64,000 nt of DNA, from contig OY764868.1 in NCBI GenBank assembly GCA_963668545.1, positions 868,001-932,000 on the forward strand, read 5' to 3'. Positions within the stretch are counted from its first letter, which is position 1. Each line of letters begins with the position of its first letter. The DNA comes from G963662265 sp963668545 (lineage in GTDB: Bacteria > Spirochaetota > Spirochaetia > CADAEX01). The position numbers and the translations under genes were made by a program. Below are positions 51,321 through 59,564 of the stretch, piece by piece. Under the pieces are notes generated by a model, which worked only from the letters and a program-made list of their open reading frames with translations, was not told the DNA's origin and did no database searches.

Positions 51321-52379
51321 ATGATGTATGAAGTATTTGAGAAGTTACAGTCATTGCAGGATATACTACTTCAGAAATATGAAATTGAAAATGAGATTAA
51401 AGATATTCCGAAAGTTCTTGTCACAAAAAATGAGCTTTTAAACCGTCTGAAAAAACAGTTTATTGATAAAAGCGGCCTTCTTGACAGAAAACAGGAAAAG
51501 ATCAAGGCTCTCAGGAACAGTCTCAGGGAAGTTGAAGAACTCCGCGAAAAGCATGAAAAAGATATGGATATTATCAAAACCCAGAGGGAATATGAACTCC
51601 TTGATAAGGCAATAAAGGAAGCAACAGAGAAAGAACAGCAGTTCAGGAAAGATATACTCAAGGAAGAAAAAGAGGTCGAGGAACTGAATCAGTTCATTGA
51701 AAGGGAAGAGCAGCTTATAAGGCAGCAGGAAGAGGACCTCAAGCTTGAAGAGGAAAGAATTGACAGCGAAAGTGAAGAAAAGAAAGAGGTTCTGAGGCAG
51801 CTTGAAAAAGAGGAGCTTGATATTATACCAGGTCTTGATGAGGAAATAATTTTCAAATTTGAAAGAATTATCAAAAGCAAGGCTGGTCTGGGTATTGTCC
51901 CTGTTAAAGGTTCTGTTTGCACAGGATGCCATATGATACTTCCGGCACAGTATGTGAATGATGTCAGACAGGGGGAAAAGATTCTATTCTGTCCATACTG
52001 CAGCAGGATTCTCTTTTATACAGATCAGGAGGAAAGCTCTGTTCTTGCTTTTGATGACAGCGATATTGGCGGATTTACAGGTTTTGATGATATGGACGAA
52101 GATATCGATGAAATTGACGATGAAGAATCAGATGATGTCAAAGCCATAGCTTCAGATGATTATGATGATGACAACAGCGGTTTCTTTGAAAATCCAGAGA
52201 TTTTTGATGATGATAGTTTTGATGAAGAAGATGATTTTGAAGAAGAAGATGATTTTGAAAGTGAAGAAGAAGAGGCTGACTTTGAAGAAGAAGATGATGA
52301 CTCAATAGAGGAAAGTCTTGATGCTGTAGCTGAGGAAGAAGACGACGAAGAAGATGAAGACAGCGAATATGAGGATTAG
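51321..52379 (+). CDS. Coiled-coil zinc-ribbon protein with long acidic tail
   Basis: A 352-residue protein. The first 190 residues form an antiparallel coiled coil typical of the CdsZ/zf-RING_7 family. Residues 190-235 contain the zinc ribbon CTGCHMILP and CPYCSRIL. The last 110 residues are almost entirely Asp, Glu and Ser (FDEEDDFEEEDDFESEEEEA), a far longer acidic tail than usual. Family members have been linked to nucleic-acid and ribosome functions, but the role is not settled. It follows rpoD by 22 bases and precedes rnpB. Confidence 0.82.
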   Translation: MMYEVFEKLQSLQDILLQKYEIENEIKDIPKVLVTKNELLNRLKKQFIDKSGLLDRKQEKIKALRNSLREVEELREKHEKDMDIIKTQREYELLDKAIKEATEKEQQFRKDILKEEKEVEELNQFIEREEQLIRQQEEDLKLEEERIDSESEEKKEVLRQLEKEELDIIPGLDEEIIFKFERIIKSKAGLGIVPVKGSVCTGCHMILPAQYVNDVRQGEKILFCPYCSRILFYTDQEESSVLAFDDSDIGGFTGFDDMDEDIDEIDDEESDDVKAIASDDYDDDNSGFFENPEIFDDDSFDEEDDFEEEDDFESEEEEADFEEEDDDSIEESLDAVAEEEDDEEDEDSEYED

Positions 52380-52457
52380 TATCAGGAAAATCTGAATAAA
52401 GGGAATGCTGACCGGAAGACATATATTCAGGGTCAGCGTAAAACTTGTTAAAATAAA

Positions 52458-52836
52458 GGCAGGTCAGATTACCGCCGGTTTTGAATAAAACCGGAGGAAA
52501 GTCCGGGCTCCGCAGAGCATGATGCCGGCTAACGGCCGGACGCCTTCGGGTGATAGAAAGTGCCGCAGAAAATATACCGCCCTGAAGAATATGCTTCGGC
52601 AGTTTTTTCAGGGTAAGGGTGAAAAGGGGGGGTAAGAGCCCACCGCTTTTCCGGCAACGGAAAGGGCATGGCAAACCTCATCAGGAGCAAAGCCAAGCAG
52701 CAGACAGGGTTGCTCGCCCGCGCCTTCGGGCAGTCTGCGGGTAGGCTGCTATACAGGAAGGGTAACCTTGCTGACAGACAGATGGTAATCCGCACTTCGG
52801 TGCGACAGAACCCGGCTTACAGACCTGCTTTTTTTT
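52458..52836 (+). ncRNA. rnpB: RNase P RNA (bacterial type A)
   Basis: The catalytic RNA of RNase P. P1 is formed by GCAGGTC (52459-52465) and GACCTGC (52822-52828). The universal 5' core GAGGAAAGTCCGGGCTCC is at 52494-52511 and the 3' core ACAGAACCCGGCTTACAG at 52805-52822, with several GNRA/UUCG-type capped stems (CTTCGG) between. A T run (from 52829) ends the gene. Length about 371 nucleotides. Confidence 0.95.
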
Positions 52837-52907
52837 CATATAGGGGAACCACTGCTCCCTGAGGGTAGCCTTCGGTTGTTGACAAAAAACAGTTAAGGAT
52901 TTAATAA

Positions 52908-53852
52908 GTGCAGCTGCCTGGAGAAAGATTCAGTTTTAAACAGAGACAAAAGAGAAAAAAAATCACATTAAAACTGGTGATACCTGTATTGATTATTGCT
53001 TTATCTTATCCTGTTTATAATGTTGCCAGAAAGGGTAATATAAGGCTCCCATTTGAAAATAAACCGGGAAAGAATGAGAAGATACTGGCAATGTGGCAAA
53101 GCCACCAGTACGAAGAGCTTGTTGCATATACCCGTGAACTTCTTCATAACAACAGCACAGATTTTTATGCACTTGTATTTAACGGATTCTCAAACTTTTA
53201 TGAAGGTCTTTCACATTTTTCTCTGGAGGAGAGAATTCCTTATATAGATCAGTCTGTTGTTTCACTGAGAAAGGCACTTGTATTCAACACTGAAGAACTT
53301 GCTCCTGAAATATATTATATACTTGGAAAGGCGTATTATCACAAAGGGCATTTCTATACTGATCTTGCAGTAAAGTATCTTGAAAAATCCATAGCCGGTG
53401 ATTATACAGGTGATGATGTTTATGAATATCTCGGACTTGTTTACTCTGCTTCAGGACAGAAGGAGAAAAGTGCTGAAAGTTTTGAAAAAGCCATAGAGAA
53501 TAATCCTTCAGACCTTCTTTATCTTGCTCTTGCTCAGGTCTATCTCGAGCTGGAAAAAGATGACAGGGCAGAAGAATATCTTATCAGAACAACAAATAAA
53601 ACAACTGATAATGAGCTTGAGGAAAAAAGCTATTTCCTCCTGGCTGAAATATATGAGAAACGTAATGATATTTTCAAGATGGAGGATATGCTGAACAAGA
53701 TCCTTCAGAACAATCCGCGTTCCGCTGATGCTTATTACAAACTCGGTGAGATTTATGAGAAAAACGGGGACAATGTAAAGGCAAGAGCTGAGTGGCGGAA
53801 AGCGCTCAGAATTGATCCTGAACATTACGGTGCCCGCCTAAAGTTATTTTAA
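52908..53852 (+). CDS. Membrane-anchored TPR protein
   Basis: A 314-residue protein starting at GTG 52908 (AAGGA upstream). A basic N-terminus (KQRQKRKK) precedes one transmembrane helix (about residues 24-42). The rest is a TPR array, with clear units near GDDVYEYLGLVYSASGQKEK, ALAQVYLELEKDDRAEEYLI and ADAYYKLGEIYEKNGDNVKA. TPR scaffolds assemble envelope complexes; its place just before the mre operon suggests a cell-wall link, which is inference. Confidence 0.85.
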   Translation: MQLPGERFSFKQRQKRKKITLKLVIPVLIIALSYPVYNVARKGNIRLPFENKPGKNEKILAMWQSHQYEELVAYTRELLHNNSTDFYALVFNGFSNFYEGLSHFSLEERIPYIDQSVVSLRKALVFNTEELAPEIYYILGKAYYHKGHFYTDLAVKYLEKSIAGDYTGDDVYEYLGLVYSASGQKEKSAESFEKAIENNPSDLLYLALAQVYLELEKDDRAEEYLIRTTNKTTDNELEEKSYFLLAEIYEKRNDIFKMEDMLNKILQNNPRSADAYYKLGEIYEKNGDNVKARAEWRKALRIDPEHYGARLKLF

Positions 53853-53900
53853 AAAATATTAAATCATTAATTTACATAATTATTATTTTAACTTATACTG

Positions 53901-53921
53901 TTATAACTTAAAGTGTTATAA
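53901..53921. promoter_or_regulatory. Inverted repeat upstream of mreB
   Basis: TTATAAC (53901-53907) and GTTATAA (53915-53921) form a 7-bp dyad with a 7-base spacer, 27 bases before the mreB start. It may be an operator or overlap the -10 region. No strong -35 is seen. Confidence 0.3.
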
Positions 53922-53947
53922 ATAAAAAATGAAGCCGGGAGGGTTAT

Positions 53948-54988
53948 ATGGGTTTTGGCGGCAATATTGCAAGTGCGTTTACATCAGATATAGGAATTGA
54001 TCTTGGTACCTGTAACACTCTTGTTTATATACGGGGTAAGGGGGTTGTCATCAGTGAGCCTTCTGTTGTTGCTGTTGAAAGGGGAACCAAAAAGGTTGTT
54101 TCTGTAGGTTCGGATGCGAAGAAAATGCTCTGGAAAACTCCGGGAGATATAATTGCAATTCGTCCGCTGAGAGACGGTGTTATTGCGGACCTTGAAACAA
54201 CAGAGAAAATGATCAGATATTTTATACTCAAGGTAATGCCTAAAAGGTGGTTTGTGAAACCGAGAATGGTAATAGGTGTTCCAAGCTGTATAACAGAAGT
54301 TGAGAGGCGTGCTGTTGAAGAGTGCGCATACAAATCAGGTGCAAGGGAAGTTAAGGTTATTGAAGAATCCCTGGCAGCGGCAATCGGTGCAAATATTCCA
54401 ATCTTTGAACCTGCCGGTCATATGGTCTGTGATATAGGCGGAGGAACTACAGAGATATCAGTAATATCCCTCGGGGGTATGGTAGTGAGTAACGCAATAA
54501 GGCTCGGCGGCGATGAATTTGACGAAGCAATTATAAAGCATGTAAGAAGTGTTCATAATCTGATAATCGGAGAAACTACTGCAGAAAATCTTAAAATGAA
54601 GATCGGTAATGCCTATTCAGACAAGAAGATTGAAAGAATGGAAATCAAGGGTACAGATGCAATTACAGGTCTTCCCAGGAGACTTGAGATGGACTCTATT
54701 GAAGTCAGGGAATCACTTCAGGAACCTGTGAATGCAGTGATTGAGGAGATAAAAAGAACTCTTGGTCAGACCCCTCCTGAACTTGCAGCAGATATAGTTG
54801 AAAGGGGAATTGTAATGACAGGAGGCGGTTCTCTTCTTGCAGGACTACCCACTCTTATTTCCAAGGAAACAGGTGTTCCGGTTATTCTTGCTGAAGATCC
54901 TCTTCTCTGCGTGGCACTCGGGGCTGGAATGTATTTTGAACATGCCAAGAGTTCATCAGACAGGGCTATATACAACAGTATAAACTGA
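53948..54988 (+). CDS. mreB: Rod-shape protein MreB (bacterial actin)
   Basis: A 346-residue actin-like ATPase that orients cell-wall elongation. Typical parts are DIGIDLGTCNTLVYIRGKG (phosphate 1), MVIGVPSCITEVERRAVEE, CDIGGGTTEISVISLGG (phosphate 2) and the C-terminal VMTGGGSLLAGLP adenosine motif. A GGGAGG ribosome-binding site is present. It is the first gene of the elongasome operon. Confidence 0.98.
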   Translation: MGFGGNIASAFTSDIGIDLGTCNTLVYIRGKGVVISEPSVVAVERGTKKVVSVGSDAKKMLWKTPGDIIAIRPLRDGVIADLETTEKMIRYFILKVMPKRWFVKPRMVIGVPSCITEVERRAVEECAYKSGAREVKVIEESLAAAIGANIPIFEPAGHMVCDIGGGTTEISVISLGGMVVSNAIRLGGDEFDEAIIKHVRSVHNLIIGETTAENLKMKIGNAYSDKKIERMEIKGTDAITGLPRRLEMDSIEVRESLQEPVNAVIEEIKRTLGQTPPELAADIVERGIVMTGGGSLLAGLPTLISKETGVPVILAEDPLLCVALGAGMYFEHAKSSSDRAIYNSIN

Positions 54989-54992
54989 TAAT

Positions 54993-55853
54993 ATGCTTGA
55001 TTTAAGAGAAAAGGGCAGGGCAAAAAAAAATACTATTGTTTTTGTCCTGCTTTTATTGATTAATACAGTACTTCTGATAACGGATTCCCGATCGAAAGAT
55101 GCATTAAAACCGTCTGAAATTGGACTTTCCATTGTTTCAGTATTCCAGAAGAGTTTTACATACACTGCAGGCTTTTTTTCCGGAACAGTCAATTCTATAA
55201 GCGAGCTTAAAAGGGTAAAATCCGAGTACAACAAGCTTATCGAAAAAATAGCAGCGTATGAATCGCTTGAAAAGAATTTCCGTGAAATCGAAAGGGAAAA
55301 CGGGGAACTTAAAAAGCAGCTTGGATTTATGCAGAATACAGAAATTGAAAAAATCCCTGCTGTAATAATAGGAAGTGATCCCGGAAATATTTTCAATACA
55401 CTTATAATTGATAAGGGGACAAAAGACGGTATTGTAAAAGATATGCCTGTTGTTGCTTTCTATGAGGGATTTCAGGGACTTGTGGGAAGAGTTGTGGAAA
55501 CAGGCTATTCATCCTCAAAAGTGCTTCCCCTGTATGATAAATCCTTCTATGCAGCTTCCCGTCTTCAGAATCTCCGTTATGAAGGTCTGGTGAACGGAAG
55601 CGGTAATTCAAAAACCCGTATTTTCATGAGCTATGTAAATAAAAGCGGCAAGGAAAGAATAAGCTACGGTGATATTGTAATTACTTCCGGAATGAAATCT
55701 GTCTATCCCAAAGGAATTTATATAGGAAGGGTTAGAAGTATAAGTGCCAGAGAATATGAGACATCGCTTCAGCTTGAAATAGAACCGACTGTTGATTTTT
55801 CCAGACTTGAATATGTTTTTATCTTGAAGCAGGACAAAAAATATAATGAATAA
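54993..55853 (+). CDS. mreC: Rod-shape protein MreC
   Basis: A 286-residue bitopic protein: a transmembrane helix at residues 14-31, a coiled coil (about 68-112) and a periplasmic beta-domain with IIDKGTKDGI and GLVGRVVETG. It links MreB to PBP2 in the elongasome. It begins four bases after mreB and overlaps mreD by eight. Confidence 0.95.
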   Translation: MLDLREKGRAKKNTIVFVLLLLINTVLLITDSRSKDALKPSEIGLSIVSVFQKSFTYTAGFFSGTVNSISELKRVKSEYNKLIEKIAAYESLEKNFREIERENGELKKQLGFMQNTEIEKIPAVIIGSDPGNIFNTLIIDKGTKDGIVKDMPVVAFYEGFQGLVGRVVETGYSSSKVLPLYDKSFYAASRLQNLRYEGLVNGSGNSKTRIFMSYVNKSGKERISYGDIVITSGMKSVYPKGIYIGRVRSISAREYETSLQLEIEPTVDFSRLEYVFILKQDKKYNE

Positions 55854-56352
55854 AAGAAAACTGATTATTATAATTCTGGTTCTGGCAGCAGCAACTGTTA
55901 TTGAAAGCACTGTTGTGAGAATGTATTTTAAAGATATTATAATGCCTGATCTGGCCCTGCTTATCATTATTTTCTATGCAAACTCCAGAGGTGCAATGGA
56001 GGGGCAGCTGAGCGGATTTGCAGCAGGTCTGACCGAGGATTTCATCAGTCTTTCTCCTCTGGGATTCAACTGCATTATAAAGACTGTGATGGGATATCTG
56101 CTGGGATTTACAAGAAACAAGGTTTATTTTGATCCTATACTTTTTCCTGTTGTTATTGCAGCAGTAGCTACACTGCTAAAAGGTTTTCTTGCTGTTCTTA
56201 CAGGTTCCATTTTTCTGGAATCAGGTGAAGCACCTCTTGTTTTTACATCAAGATTTGCAGTTGAAGTCCTACTTAATTCTTTTACCGCCCCTTTTATCTT
56301 TGCCCTGATGAAGCTTTTCAAGCTCTACAGGATTGACGACAGGGGGATCTGA
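55846..56352 (+). CDS. mreD: Rod-shape protein MreD
   Basis: A 168-residue membrane protein with five hydrophobic helices and the MreD pattern around MPDLALLIIIFYANSRGAMEG and GFAAGLTEDFISLSPLGFN. It sits between mreC (8-base overlap) and mrdA (adjacent). Confidence 0.92.
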   Translation: MNKRKLIIIILVLAAATVIESTVVRMYFKDIIMPDLALLIIIFYANSRGAMEGQLSGFAAGLTEDFISLSPLGFNCIIKTVMGYLLGFTRNKVYFDPILFPVVIAAVATLLKGFLAVLTGSIFLESGEAPLVFTSRFAVEVLLNSFTAPFIFALMKLFKLYRIDDRGI

Positions 56353-58230
56353 TTGCCGCACAGGGAATTTACATTTAAAGAATCTCTTAAAATAAGGATG
56401 ATTGTCCTTTTCCTGATAATAATATCTGTTTTTACAGTTTATTCAGTCCACCTCTATTCTCTCCAGATAATTCAGGGGGGAATATACAAGAAAAAGGCCA
56501 GGGATGTTGCCAGAAGAGAACAGGTTATTCCCACACAGAGGGGTGAAATTTATGACAGGAATTATGATACACCTCTTGTAATGAATGTTGATTCATTTGC
56601 TGTTGAAATTGTACCGGCTAATCTTCCTGATGATATTACTGAAATCAGGGACAGGCTTTCTGAAGTACTTGATATAAGTGTTGAAGATATTGATGCTCAC
56701 ATACCTTCCCGGTACAAAAATTATTATAAACCTGTAGAAATAAAGGATAATGTCGGATATGAAAAGATACTCTTTCTTGCAGAACACAAGGAGGAGTTCC
56801 AGGGGGTTTCATGGAGAAGCAAGCCGATAAGGAACTATACTGAAACAGGATCAATATCCCATCTGCTCGGCTATGTAGGGGATATCACAAGAGAGGAAAT
56901 ACAGGTCCTTTACAACAGGGGTTATGCTCCCAATTCTGAGCTGGGCAAGAGCGGTCTTGAGAAGCAGTATGATATATATCTCAGGGGAAAAGAGGGGATA
57001 AGATATAATACTGTTGATGTACGGGGGCGGCAGATTGGAAACAGCACCTACATGGAGAAGCCTCCTGTTCTGGGCAACAACCTTGTTCTGACAATAGACC
57101 GGCATATCCAGAAACTATGCGAAAAAGCACTGGGTGAGCGTATGGGTTCTGTTGTTGTCATGAGACCAGGTACAGGAGAAGTGCTTTCACTTGTTTCATA
57201 TCCCTCATATAATCCAAATATTTTTTATACAGACCAGAGCGGAAAATACTATAAAGAGCTTTCTCTTGATTCCAGGTATCCTTTTCTCAACCGGCCAATA
57301 CAGTCATCCTATGCACCTGCATCTGTATTCAAGATTATCATGAGTGCAGCAATAATAGAGGAGGAGGTGTTTCCTGAATATGAGGAGATTGACTGCAAGG
57401 GAAAGATGTGGCTGGGCGACAGACTTTTCAACTGCCATAAGAAAACCGGACATGGAAGACTCAATCTTCAGGAGGCTCTCGCTGAATCCTGCGACATCTA
57501 TTTCTGGACAGTCGGAAGGGACTACCTGGGGGTGGATAAGATTGTTGAATATTCAAGAAGGTTCGGTTTCGGGGAAAAAACAGGAATTGATCTCCCGGGC
57601 GAAACCAAGGGGCTGGTTCCAACCCCTGCATGGAAAGAATCCACATTCCATACACCCTGGGTCGGGGGTGATACATTCAACATCTCCATCGGGCAGGGAT
57701 CACTACAGGTAACTCCGATTCAGATAGCCAATGCTGTTTCAATGGTTGTTAATGAAGGGGTAAACTATGTTCCTCATCTTCTTAAGCAGGTACGTGATCC
57801 TGTTACAGGTGAGATTGTTGAAGAGACAGAACCTCAGCTTCTTCACAACTCACTTATTAGAAAGGAGACCTTCAAAAAAGTACAGAGAAATATGAGAGAG
57901 GTTATAACAAAAGGAACTGCAAGGGTTATTATGACAACTGATGCTGTCAAAATAGCAGGAAAGACAGGTACCGGAGAAGTCGGATACAAGGACAGGTGGA
58001 CCAGCTGGTTTGCAGCATACGGACCTTACGGCTCTGATAATCCGGAAGAACAGGTTGTGGTTGTAGTCATGGTTGAAGCTGAAAATGAATGGGAATGGTG
58101 GGCAGGAAAGGCGTGTAACGTTATTTTTCAGGGAATTTTTGCTGACCAGAATTATGAAGAGGCTGTTGATGATCTTAATCTCTGGTATCTGAGAAACAAC
58201 AGTCATCCGGTGTCGGGAAGGGTAGAATGA
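56353..58230 (+). CDS. mrdA: Penicillin-binding protein 2 (transpeptidase)
   Basis: A 625-residue class B PBP of the elongasome. One N-terminal anchor (about 17-36) is followed by the dimerisation domain with REQVIPTQRGEIYDRN, and by the transpeptidase domain with the active-site motif SVFK, the SCD motif in AESCDIYFW and AGKTGTGEVG. The start is TTG 56353, directly after the mreD stop, with AGGGGG seven bases upstream. Overlaps rodA by four bases. Confidence 0.97.
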   Translation: MPHREFTFKESLKIRMIVLFLIIISVFTVYSVHLYSLQIIQGGIYKKKARDVARREQVIPTQRGEIYDRNYDTPLVMNVDSFAVEIVPANLPDDITEIRDRLSEVLDISVEDIDAHIPSRYKNYYKPVEIKDNVGYEKILFLAEHKEEFQGVSWRSKPIRNYTETGSISHLLGYVGDITREEIQVLYNRGYAPNSELGKSGLEKQYDIYLRGKEGIRYNTVDVRGRQIGNSTYMEKPPVLGNNLVLTIDRHIQKLCEKALGERMGSVVVMRPGTGEVLSLVSYPSYNPNIFYTDQSGKYYKELSLDSRYPFLNRPIQSSYAPASVFKIIMSAAIIEEEVFPEYEEIDCKGKMWLGDRLFNCHKKTGHGRLNLQEALAESCDIYFWTVGRDYLGVDKIVEYSRRFGFGEKTGIDLPGETKGLVPTPAWKESTFHTPWVGGDTFNISIGQGSLQVTPIQIANAVSMVVNEGVNYVPHLLKQVRDPVTGEIVEETEPQLLHNSLIRKETFKKVQRNMREVITKGTARVIMTTDAVKIAGKTGTGEVGYKDRWTSWFAAYGPYGSDNPEEQVVVVVMVEAENEWEWWAGKACNVIFQGIFADQNYEEAVDDLNLWYLRNNSHPVSGRVE

Positions 58231-59531
58231 GGGGAAAGTATAATTTTGATTTTTACATCCTGCTGAGTGTTCTTATTCTTGTTGTTACAGGAATATTCTT
58301 CATATATTCCAGCTGTGTTGCTTCAGACGGCTCTGTCGTATCCAATGAATATATCAAGCAGATAGTATGGGCAGTCATGGGTGTTGCTGTACTTGCTTCT
58401 GTTATTATTGTCAATTACAAGAAGGTACAGGATTATTCTGTATATCTTTATATATTTTTCATTTTTCTTCTGCTTGTTACTCTAGTTGCAGGGAACAAGG
58501 TAAACGGGGCAAGGTCTTGGCTGGGTATTATGGATATTGGAATTCAGCCATCCGAATTTGCAAAAATTGCCACGATATTCATGCTTTCATCATTTTATTC
58601 AGCCCACAAGAATGATGTGAGATCCATACAGACATTTATCAGGGGATTTCTGATTACCCTTATTCCTATGACGCTGATACTTGTTCAGCCTGACATGGGA
58701 ACAGCACTTGTTTATATACCCATTTTTATTATTACAGCATATATTGCAGGTTCTTCGCTCAGGCATATAATTTATCTTCTTTTAACAGGATCGATAATGA
58801 TTGTTCTTGTAATAATTCCTGTCTGGGAGGATTTTGCATCTGAAAGTACAGGTAAAATAATCAAGACAATATCAGATTCCGGAATCTATATTTATATGAT
58901 GCTTTCCTTTCTTACTGTTACAGTAATTTCCATGGCAGGGTATTATATTGCCAGGAAAGGTTATTATTACTGGATAATGTATGGTTCCTCGATAATGTCT
59001 GTAGCAATGATAGGTTCTGTAGCTGCCCAGAAAGTTCTTAAAACCTATCAGATAATGCGGCTTATTGTATTTCTTGATCCCTATATTGATCCCAAGGGTG
59101 CGGGGTGGAATATAATCCAGTCAATAACTGCTGTAGGCTCGGGAGGCGTATGGGGAAAAGGTTTTCTCAACGGGACACAGAGCCATTACAGGTATCTTCC
59201 GCAGCAGACAACTGATTTTATTTTTTCAATAATGGCAGAAGAACTTGGATTTGCAGGATCCCTTTTTATTTTTTCCCTTTTTCTGATTATAATTATAAGA
59301 GGGATAATTATAATCGGTGCTGCAAAAGACAGTTTCGGGTCAAATATTGCGGCAGGTGTTGTTGCAATGATTTTTTTCCATTTCATTGTCAACATAGGTA
59401 TGGCTATGGGGATAATGCCGATTACAGGTATCCCCCTTCTGTTCCTTTCCTACGGGGGATCATCTCTCTGGACAGCAATGATAGGAACAGGCCTTCTTAT
59501 AAATGTGTATTTCAGACGCTACAGGTACTGA
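58227..59531 (+). CDS. rodA: SEDS glycosyltransferase RodA
   Basis: A 434-residue polytopic protein with about ten transmembrane helices. SEDS signatures are GARSWLGIMDIGIQPSEFAK, LVQPDMGTALV, YLPQQTTDFIFSIMAEELGF and ITGIPLLFLSYGGSSL. It polymerises glycan with PBP2. It is the final gene of the core elongasome set; the radical SAM gene follows after 33 bases. Confidence 0.97.
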   Translation: MRGKYNFDFYILLSVLILVVTGIFFIYSSCVASDGSVVSNEYIKQIVWAVMGVAVLASVIIVNYKKVQDYSVYLYIFFIFLLLVTLVAGNKVNGARSWLGIMDIGIQPSEFAKIATIFMLSSFYSAHKNDVRSIQTFIRGFLITLIPMTLILVQPDMGTALVYIPIFIITAYIAGSSLRHIIYLLLTGSIMIVLVIIPVWEDFASESTGKIIKTISDSGIYIYMMLSFLTVTVISMAGYYIARKGYYYWIMYGSSIMSVAMIGSVAAQKVLKTYQIMRLIVFLDPYIDPKGAGWNIIQSITAVGSGGVWGKGFLNGTQSHYRYLPQQTTDFIFSIMAEELGFAGSLFIFSLFLIIIIRGIIIIGAAKDSFGSNIAAGVVAMIFFHFIVNIGMAMGIMPITGIPLLFLSYGGSSLWTAMIGTGLLINVYFRRYRY

Positions 59532-59564
59532 TCTTTAACCTGTAAATATTATCCGGGAATTAAT

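Noticed and set aside
52138..52862. Several open frames of 60-180 codons on both strands
   Set aside because: They lie on the acidic-tail repeats of the zinc-ribbon gene and on the RNase P RNA; the RNA core motifs and P1 pairing explain the sequence.
59225..59275. Terminator within rodA
   Set aside because: The T-rich stretch is preceded only by a 4-bp stem (GGAT/ATCC); it reflects codons for Phe and Leu in a membrane helix.
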